Positions 23,314 to 29,008 of a stretch of 29,008 nucleotides of DNA are shown here, piece after piece. The stretch lies in contig CAKPMC010000012.1 of the NCBI GenBank assembly GCA_934167875.1, forward strand, positions 1 to 29,008, given 5' to 3'. A program made the translations under genes and the position numbers. The notes below the pieces were generated by a model that worked only from the letters and a program-made list of their open reading frames with translations, made no database searches and was not told the DNA's origin. Source of the DNA: an uncultured Bacilli bacterium. GTDB lineage: Bacteria; Bacillota_I; Bacilli_A; RF39; UBA660. The number at the start of each line of letters is the position of its first letter. Position 1 is the first letter of the stretch.

Positions 23314-24246
23314 CTAAATAGTAGCTAGTAACAGTTCAAATTCAACTTCACCATTTGATTTTCCTGATTTTATTTCTAAATCCAAATTAGCTAATTTTTC
23401 TAAATCCTCTAGTAATATTTTTTCACTATAACGATAACTTGCTTCTCTAGCTAATTTAACAGGATATTCGTGAACCTTTAATAAACTGCTGATTGTTTTA
23501 TCATTATTACCATCATTTAATAATACTTTAACCTGATATATTAATCTAATTTTATTGGATAGAATTCTAATAATGTTTACTACTTGTTCACCATGAAGTA
23601 GAAAGTTATTATATAACTCAAAAGCTTCTTTTTTATTTCTGGATAAAATGCTATCAGCTAGATGAAAAATATTATCATCTAAACTTTTCATAACTATTTT
23701 TTCTATATCATCACTAGTTATTTTTTTATCATCTATCTTATATAACATTAGCTTATCTAATTCATTAATTATTCTTTCATAGTCATCTTGACAATACTCT
23801 AATAATTTTTTTTCAGCGTCAGAAGTTATAGAATAATTTTCTAATTTATTTTTAATAATACTATGTATATTAATTTTTCCTTCTATTAAATCAGCTTTTT
23901 TGACTAGGAGTGATGTTATCTTTTTTCTTTTATCGATGTTATCACATATTAAAATTAAAATATTTTCAGTACTAGGATGTTCTAAATAATTCTCAAAGCG
24001 TTCTAAATCGTGTTCAACTATAGATTTAGTTTTATCGCTTGATAAAAAGCTAGCATTATGACCTACTATAATCTTTTTATTAGTTAGAAAATTATAAGTA
24101 TCTAGGTCTTCTACTAAACGTCCTATATTTGTTTCTAGTAGATCATAATGAACTATTTCTATATTTTTATCTTTTTTGGTGAGTTCATGTAACTTTTCAT
24201 CCAAAACTATTTTGTCATCACTAGTAATTAAAATAATATTGTTCAT
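23314..24246 (-). CDS. holA: DNA polymerase III delta subunit
   Basis: A 310-residue clamp-loader subunit that opens the beta sliding clamp. The N-terminal domain begins NNIILITSDDKIVLDEKLHELT and continues with LVEDLDTYNFLTNKKIIVGHNASFL, the usual HolA pattern where a factor is chosen and the clamp contacted. Then come LERFENYLEHPSTENILILIC, the middle helical domain (LLEYCQDDYERIINELDKLMLY) and the C-terminal collar domain with LADSILSRNKKEAFELYNNFLLHGEQVVNIIRILSNKIRLI. It lacks Walker motifs, as expected for delta. Its ATG follows the alaS stop with no gap (TAAATG), so it is probably coupled to alaS and thereby under the Ala T-box. Confidence 0.92.
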   Translation of the reverse strand: MNNIILITSDDKIVLDEKLHELTKKDKNIEIVHYDLLETNIGRLVEDLDTYNFLTNKKIIVGHNASFLSSDKTKSIVEHDLERFENYLEHPSTENILILICDNIDKRKKITSLLVKKADLIEGKINIHSIIKNKLENYSITSDAEKKLLEYCQDDYERIINELDKLMLYKIDDKKITSDDIEKIVMKSLDDNIFHLADSILSRNKKEAFELYNNFLLHGEQVVNIIRILSNKIRLIYQVKVLLNDGNNDKTISSLLKVHEYPVKLAREASYRYSEKILLEDLEKLANLDLEIKSGKSNGEVEFELLLATI

Positions 24247-26928
24247 TTATAATTGTTCCTTTACTGAATTAAGTACTTCATCTAATTTAGTAATGTCTTT
24301 TCCTGCACCTTGAGCAAAAGTATTACTTCCGCCACCATTACCATTTAACTCTTTAGCAATTTGTTTCATTAAGTCACCAGCTGATTTATTTTCAATATTA
24401 TTTCTAATGATTAAACTAGCTTGATTACCGCATACATTAGCTATTAATATTAAACCTGTTCCCATTTTATTTAATAGCGTATCAACTATGTCTTTAATAA
24501 CATTAGTATCTTGATTTTCTACTTTTGTGATTAAGACTTTAAAATCATTTCTTGTTTCGATTTGACTTTCATATACTGATAAATCGTTTAGTGCTGTCTT
24601 AGACTTCAATTCTTTATATTTCTTTTCTAAATTTTTAACTTCATCTTGCGTATATTCTAATTCATTTTTTTCACATACAATATCTTTATAACTATGAGGT
24701 TCATCATTATTAATATTAATATCAAAAGTTAATTCAATATTTTCTTGTTTAGCTTTAGATATAATATTACGTGCTTTCATTAATAATTTAATTTTTTCAT
24801 CATTATATGGCTTAATTGTATCTAATAAGACATCTTCTATGCTATCATTTGTACAAGCCTCAATTCTATATACATTACTACCTTTAGATTCACTAGAAAA
24901 GATAGCAAATTGTTTTATTTCACTTGTGTTTTTAATATGAGTACCACCACATAATTCTTTTGAATCACCTATAGTTACAACACGTACTTGACTTCCATAT
25001 TTTTCACTAAATAAAGCCATAGCTCCTGTTTTCTTAGCATCATCAACGCTCATGATTTCGGTGTTAGTAGTAATATTATTTTTTACATAATTATTTATAA
25101 AATCTTCTACTTCTATTAATTTATCATCTAATAACTTACCGGTATAAGTAAAATCAAATCTTAAAGATCTATCATCAACGTAGCTACCGGCCTGAAGAAT
25201 TTTATCAGAAATTATTTTACGTAATGCATATTGAAGTAAATGAACAGAAGAATGGTTAACTTCTATTTTCTTACGACGAGCCTCATCAATATTAGTTTTG
25301 ACAGAGTCATTTAGTTTTATAATACCGTCTAGCACCTTTACTTTATGCAAGTTTTGACCATTAGGTGTTTTTTGAACATCTAGTACTCTGGCTTTGAAAT
25401 TATTAGATATAATCATACCAGTATCACTGACTTGACCTCCTGATTCAGCATAAAAACAAGTTCTATCAAGAATTATATAGCCTTCTTTTTTAATAGAATC
25501 AACAAATTTTTCTCCATCAAATATTCCTATAACTTTGCCTTTTTCTGTATATGAGTTATAGATAAATTCTGATTTTTCTTTAAAATTCAATAATTCTTCG
25601 TTTTGAATATTCATGTTTGCTTCTTGCTTACGATTTTGTTTAGCTAATATTTTTTGCTCATTCATGTATCTATCAAATTCTTCTTTAGATGTAGAAAAGC
25701 CTTTTTCTTCTAAATATTCAAGTGTTAACTCGTAAGGAAAACCATATGTATCATATAATTTAAATACTTCATTAGCTGGTATTACTTTAGTTTCTGATGT
25801 TTCCATTAATTCTAATAATCTTCTTTCACCACTAGCTAAAGTTTTATGAAATAATTGTTCTTCTTCATAAACAAGGGTTTGTACATAACCTCTATTTTCA
25901 ATTAAAGCTGGGTAACTTTCACCCATGATATCACAAACTACATCAACTAATTTATACATAAATGGTTCATTAAGGCCAAGTTTTTTACCCATACGTACAC
26001 TTCTTCTTAAAAGTCTTCTTAGTACATAACCTCTACCAACATTTTCAAATATAGCGCCATCTGATAGAGCTACTGTAATAGCTCTTATATGGTCAGCTAT
26101 TATTTTGAAACTAGCATCGCCATTATATAAAATACCACTCAAGTCTTCAATAGCGTGAATAATTGGAACAAATAAATCTGTATCGAAGTTAGAATCTACA
26201 TCTTGGAAAATACATGCCCATCTTTCAAGTCCAGCACCGGTATCTATATTCTTGCTTGGAAGTTCTTTGTAATCTTTACGATCAACGCCTTCTTTAGAAT
26301 TGAATTGACTGAATACATTGTTCCAAATTTCTACGAATCTTGCTTGATCTTCATCTTTTTTAAATAACTCTAGGGCGTTATTATCTGGATCGTATTTTTC
26401 GCCACGGTCATAGAATATTTCAGAATCTGGTCCGCATGGTCCTTCACCTATTTCCCAAAAATTACCCTCTAATCTTACTATATGATCTGGTATCATTCCG
26501 ACTTCTACCCAACGATTATAAGCATCATTATCTTCAGTATAAATCGTAACATAAAGCTTTTCTTTGGGAATATCGAACCATTCTGGACTTGTTAAAAGTT
26601 CATAAGCAAAGCCAATTGCTTCATTTTTAAAATAATCACCTATTGAGAAGTTTCCCATCATTTCAAAGAAAGTTTGATGACGTGTTGTTACTCCTACATT
26701 TTCAATATCATTTGTACGGATGCATTTTTGAACGCTAACTATCCTTCTTGATTCTGGTACTTTACTACCATCAAAATATTTTTTTAATGGCGTTACTCCG
26801 GCATTAATCCAAAGAAGTGAATCATCATCTATTGGAATAAGTGGTGCACTTTCCATCTTTTTATGACCATGTTTTTCAAAATAGTCATACCACATATTTC
26901 TAATTTCTGTACTAGTCATGTATTTCAT
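24247..26928 (-). CDS. alaS: Alanine-tRNA ligase
   Basis: An 893-residue class II synthetase of normal length. Order: aminoacylation core (about 1-240) with EIRNMWYDYFEKHGH, LLWINAGVTPLKKYFDG and TTRHQTFFEMMGNFSIGDYF; tRNA recognition region (LRRLLRRSVRMGKKLGL); the editing domain with HSSVHLL (His559, His563) and CGGTH (Cys660, His664) that removes mischarged Ser or Gly; a linker coiled coil; and the C-Ala domain with GNGGGSNTFAQGAGKD. The start has GAGGTAA 9 bp before it and lies 17 bp inside the end of the upstream kinase-like gene. The T-box that should control it is upstream of that gene rather than next to alaS. Confidence 0.98.
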   Translation of the reverse strand: MKYMTSTEIRNMWYDYFEKHGHKKMESAPLIPIDDDSLLWINAGVTPLKKYFDGSKVPESRRIVSVQKCIRTNDIENVGVTTRHQTFFEMMGNFSIGDYFKNEAIGFAYELLTSPEWFDIPKEKLYVTIYTEDNDAYNRWVEVGMIPDHIVRLEGNFWEIGEGPCGPDSEIFYDRGEKYDPDNNALELFKKDEDQARFVEIWNNVFSQFNSKEGVDRKDYKELPSKNIDTGAGLERWACIFQDVDSNFDTDLFVPIIHAIEDLSGILYNGDASFKIIADHIRAITVALSDGAIFENVGRGYVLRRLLRRSVRMGKKLGLNEPFMYKLVDVVCDIMGESYPALIENRGYVQTLVYEEEQLFHKTLASGERRLLELMETSETKVIPANEVFKLYDTYGFPYELTLEYLEEKGFSTSKEEFDRYMNEQKILAKQNRKQEANMNIQNEELLNFKEKSEFIYNSYTEKGKVIGIFDGEKFVDSIKKEGYIILDRTCFYAESGGQVSDTGMIISNNFKARVLDVQKTPNGQNLHKVKVLDGIIKLNDSVKTNIDEARRKKIEVNHSSVHLLQYALRKIISDKILQAGSYVDDRSLRFDFTYTGKLLDDKLIEVEDFINNYVKNNITTNTEIMSVDDAKKTGAMALFSEKYGSQVRVVTIGDSKELCGGTHIKNTSEIKQFAIFSSESKGSNVYRIEACTNDSIEDVLLDTIKPYNDEKIKLLMKARNIISKAKQENIELTFDININNDEPHSYKDIVCEKNELEYTQDEVKNLEKKYKELKSKTALNDLSVYESQIETRNDFKVLITKVENQDTNVIKDIVDTLLNKMGTGLILIANVCGNQASLIIRNNIENKSAGDLMKQIAKELNGNGGGSNTFAQGAGKDITKLDEVLNSVKEQL

Positions 26929-27475
26929 TGTTATTTACCTCACTATCTACTATCTTTATTATATCACTAGTCAACTGTTCTAGGGAAGAATTAACTATTT
27001 CATAATCAAAATTTTTATAATCATTTAGTGCAAGTTCGGTTATATGAACTTGTTCACTAGTCTCTAGGGGACTAATATAATTGGGCCTTGTAACATTTAT
27101 ACTTATTACTTTTTTGAACCTTTTTCTAATTGTTTCTATTTCTAATGGTAATCTAATATCGTTTACTATGAAGACATCAAAGAAATTGGATAATACTTTT
27201 ATATCTTCTGTTAATCTATCTATATGAAAATATGGCAGATTCATTTCATCTCTAATGATATCAGTACCTATTTGCTGAAGCATTTTTCTGGGTTTTGTTT
27301 CTTCTTTACCATCCCAACCAAAGTAATCTTTTAAGTAACCTTTTAATGTCCTCATAATTTGAATTTCACATACTTTTAAATTTCTTTGTTCATATTGTTT
27401 TTTGATAATATCACTAACTGTTCCTTTACCATTTCTAGCTCTACCACTAATTAAATAAATTATTTTATCGTTCAT
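26912..27475 (-). CDS. P-loop nucleotide kinase-like protein
   Basis: A 187-residue P-loop protein starting MNDKIIYLISGRARNGKGTV, with a Walker A G-R-A-R-N-G-K-G-T, and later FDVFIVNDIRLPLEIETIRKRF with an Asp-Arg pair seen in lid regions, then ISINVTRP. This resembles small nucleoside or deoxynucleoside monophosphate kinases and dephospho-CoA kinase-like proteins. True dephospho-CoA kinase motifs are not all present, so the substrate is unassigned. The start at ATG 27475 is supported by AAAGGAG; an in-frame earlier start at 27502 is less good and falls near the T-box terminator. It is the first gene after the Ala T-box, ahead of alaS, which it overlaps by 17 bp. Confidence 0.7.
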   Translation of the reverse strand: MNDKIIYLISGRARNGKGTVSDIIKKQYEQRNLKVCEIQIMRTLKGYLKDYFGWDGKEETKPRKMLQQIGTDIIRDEMNLPYFHIDRLTEDIKVLSNFFDVFIVNDIRLPLEIETIRKRFKKVISINVTRPNYISPLETSEQVHITELALNDYKNFDYEIVNSSLEQLTSDIIKIVDSEVNNNEIHD

Positions 27476-27504
27476 AATAACTCCTTTCATACACTTTTTC
27501 ATAG

Positions 27505-27684
27505 AAAAAGATCTAAGTTAGGAGCGATTAACGCGGTACCATCCTAATTAGATCTTAATTTGAATAACGGCTGGGCCGGACTAGTTTACTAGTCACTAAA
27601 AAGTAGCTTTCATACTTTATTATTACCTATTTTCATCAACCATAGGCTTTCTACAAATAATAAAGTATTACTTATCTTTTTTAC
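27505..27684 (-). promoter_or_regulatory. T-box riboswitch, Ala specifier (kinase-like gene, alaS, holA)
   Basis: Minus strand: T-box AGGATGGTACCGCG (27545-27532). A long terminator hairpin pairs AAGATCTA with TAGATCTT and TCCTAA with TTAGGA, followed by five T near 27509-27505. Stem I has ATACTTTATTAT pairing with ATAATAAAGTAT, then the loop GAAAGCTAC, closed by AAAAAG/CTTTTT. The specifier is read as GCU (27607-27605), Ala, aligned with the Phe leader (codon followed by AC). Shifting one base would give AGC (Ser), but alaS downstream favours Ala. Its promoter is not clear; a weak GATAAT sits in the upstream gene's end. Confidence 0.92.
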
Positions 27685-27687
27685 GTT

Positions 27688-28833
27688 TTAATTATCTGTG
27701 ATTCTCTCCATAATAGAATATTTCTCATTGAAAAACTGAAAGATAGTTTTTAAAATTGAAATTACTGGAGTTGCTAAAATCATTCCTAGTATACCAAAGA
27801 AATGACCAAAAAGCAATAACCCAAGCATAATTGTTACTGGATGTAATTTCATGGTTTTTCCCATAACAATAGGTTGTAAGAAATAGCTTTCTAGTGTTTG
27901 AGCAAGCACTATAGCAATAAGTACAAATATACCGGTTGTTGGACTGATAGATAATCCTACTATTACTGCTGGAATTCCACCAATATATGGTCCTACATAA
28001 GGAATTACATTCGTTACAGCACAGAATAAACCAAATACCATTGGTGCTTCTAAACCGGCTATAGCTAAGGCAATGGACTGAAATACAAATAGTATGAACA
28101 TAATTAGTAAAGTTCCATGAACATAGCTTTTTAAATTATTATTTAATCTTGTTAATAGGGTTCTAGTATCATCTTGGTATTTTTTAGGAATCAAACTATA
28201 TAAATGTTTTTTAACATTATCGAAATCAAATAACATGTATAATCCTATCAATAACCCAATTAATAAATTAACACTTCCAGATATTATGCTAGAGACTGCA
28301 TTCATAATAGTTTTTGGTAAATCGATTGTTAGTGATCTACTTAAATTATTAATACTATCATAAATACTTATTTTTATATCAGTAAAATTATAATTACCTA
28401 AATTATTTAAATTTTCGAAGAACTTATCAATATTTTCTTTTAAATAATTAATAAAATTAGGTACATTCTTAGCCAAATCATTCAACTGATTAGTAATAGA
28501 TGGAATCATTAGCCTTAATAATAGATAAATAAATGATAGAAATATTATATATACAAAGATAGCACCTAAAATTCTACTTACCCCTTTTTTATTTAAATAA
28601 GAGACAAATGGATCAAATAACCAGGCTAAACCTATTCCAATAAATAATGGTGATATAACAGATAAAACATTTCCTATTGAAGAAAGTATTTTCCAATCTT
28701 CTAGTAGTTTACTGCAGATGAAAATCAAAACTACTATTGTTAAAATAAAAATTATTTTTAAAAGACTAACGCCTATTGCTATACCTTCATTTAATTTACC
28801 ATAATTTATTGAGTCTGTTTTCTTTTTAAACAT
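27688..28833 (-). CDS. AI-2E family transporter (YdiK/YrrI-like permease)
   Basis: A 381-residue integral membrane protein with about eight hydrophobic segments. Two open the protein (about 23-45 and 55-75), then LGAIFVYIIFLSFIYLLLRLM, a soluble amphipathic stretch (about 110-165), and a C-terminal cluster including GLEAPMVFGLFCAVTNVIPYVGPYIGGIPAVIVGL, the family's most conserved part, and MKLHPVTIMLGLLLFGHFFGILGMILATPV. The family is named for a supposed autoinducer-2 exporter; some members are Na/H antiporters or amino acid or glycerol-3-phosphate-type exporters, so the substrate is open. A related gene lies beside alaS in Bacillus. There is no terminator before the Ala T-box, so transcription may run on. 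Confidence 0.9.
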   Translation of the reverse strand: MFKKKTDSINYGKLNEGIAIGVSLLKIIFILTIVVLIFICSKLLEDWKILSSIGNVLSVISPLFIGIGLAWLFDPFVSYLNKKGVSRILGAIFVYIIFLSFIYLLLRLMIPSITNQLNDLAKNVPNFINYLKENIDKFFENLNNLGNYNFTDIKISIYDSINNLSRSLTIDLPKTIMNAVSSIISGSVNLLIGLLIGLYMLFDFDNVKKHLYSLIPKKYQDDTRTLLTRLNNNLKSYVHGTLLIMFILFVFQSIALAIAGLEAPMVFGLFCAVTNVIPYVGPYIGGIPAVIVGLSISPTTGIFVLIAIVLAQTLESYFLQPIVMGKTMKLHPVTIMLGLLLFGHFFGILGMILATPVISILKTIFQFFNEKYSIMERITDN

Positions 28834-28855
28834 ATTATCACCTACATTAATATTA

Positions 28856-28884
28856 TTTATAATATACCATATTTTTTATATTAA
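28856..28884 (-). promoter_or_regulatory. Possible promoter of the AI-2E-type gene
   Basis: Minus strand: TTAATA, a 17-bp spacer, TATAAA. The region is so A/T-rich that chance matches are likely. A GGTGAT Shine-Dalgarno follows near the start codon. Confidence 0.4.
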
Positions 28885-28894
28885 TGCTATATTC

Positions 28895-28930
28895 TTAAAA
28901 ATAAAATCCACTATTCAATTAGTGGATTTT
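28895..28930 (-). terminator. Terminator hairpin, 11-bp perfect stem
   Basis: AAAATCCACTA (28903-28913) pairs with TAGTGGATTTT (28920-28930), loop TTCAAT, followed on the minus strand by TATTTTT. It would end a minus-strand gene entering from beyond the right edge. Confidence 0.8.
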
Positions 28931-28934
28931 ATTC

Positions 28935-28973
28935 AGACTGTTGACAAAGTAAAATTTGTTAATAGTCTTTTTA
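28935..28973 (+). terminator. Second hairpin, terminator-like on the plus strand
   Basis: AGACTGTTGACAAA (28935-28948) pairs with TTTGTTAATAGTCT (28955-28968) over 14 bp with two G-U pairs in the plus-strand RNA, then T5. No plus gene precedes it, so its role is unclear. Confidence 0.5.
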
Positions 28974-28990
28974 TTTTAATAAAAATGTAT

Positions 28991-28996
28991 TATAAT
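28991..28996 (+). promoter_or_regulatory. Possible -10 element at the right edge
   Basis: TATAAT pointing right, with only a weak TTTTTA about 17 bp upstream. It may serve a gene beyond the edge; the context cannot be checked. Confidence 0.25.
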
Positions 28997-29008
28997 TAAA
29001 TTGCGAGT

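Noticed and set aside
28941..28946. TTGACA as a -35 hexamer on the plus strand
   Set aside because: 17 bp downstream is AGTCTT, not a -10; the bases are better explained as the arm of a hairpin.
1..29008. CRISPR arrays, tRNA or rRNA genes, insertion sequences
   Set aside because: No regularly spaced repeats, tRNA-like cloverleaf or rRNA motifs, and no transposase were seen by eye; the T-box leaders are not tRNA genes.

Overview
The window comes from a very AT-rich, low-GC Gram-positive bacterium. Supporting signs are two T-box leaders, an HrcA/CIRCE heat-shock operon, Bacillus-like gene orders (xerD-deoB, ylbD-ylbE-ylbF-rsmD, an AI-2E-type permease beside alaS) and purine-rich Shine-Dalgarno sites. 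TGA acts as a stop (for example at the end of rsmD), so the Mycoplasma code is not in use. My inference is an uncultured gut-type member of the Bacilli, near the Erysipelotrichia/RF39/Mollicutes side. No rRNA, tRNA, CRISPR array, prophage or insertion sequence was recognised. Most of the window is core chromosome.

Layout. 1-468 is a gene-free, extremely AT-rich stretch with one terminator hairpin, followed by a small Cys-rich DUF1540 gene (+). xerD and deoB (-) form an operon, divergent from a large YfhO-type membrane protein and rarA (+). From about 6.7 to 13.3 kb lies the heat-shock operon hrcA-grpE-dnaK-pepF-dnaJ (-), with a consensus promoter, one good CIRCE and a second degenerate CIRCE over the -35. 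pepF sits between dnaK and dnaJ, behind a terminator hairpin, and GrpE carries an unusual Cys/His-rich N-terminus.

From 13.3 to 16.7 kb (-) the order of transcription is ylbD, ylbE, ylbF, rsmD, a histidine-phosphatase gene, then two tandem copies of an unrecognised gene. The duplication carried along the last 70 bp of the phosphatase gene, including the Shine-Dalgarno site, and left it as a scar between the copies. Next come an alpha/beta hydrolase, pheS-pheT behind a Phe-specifier T-box, and a transglutaminase-fold protein of unknown role. The last block is an AI-2E-type permease and an Ala-specifier T-box leading a nucleotide-kinase-like gene, alaS and holA. The right end has two adjacent hairpins.

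Regulation is compact. Several intergenic regions merge the terminator of one gene with the promoter of the next: in two cases the terminator loop supplies the -35 hexamer (TAGACA), and in one the 3' arm does (TTGCTT). The points most worth following are the GrpE metal-binding-like extension, the tandem duplication with its scar and its 73-bp perfectly conserved block, the fused terminator-promoters, and the kinase-like gene under alanine T-box control. No wholly new system such as a defence island is evident.
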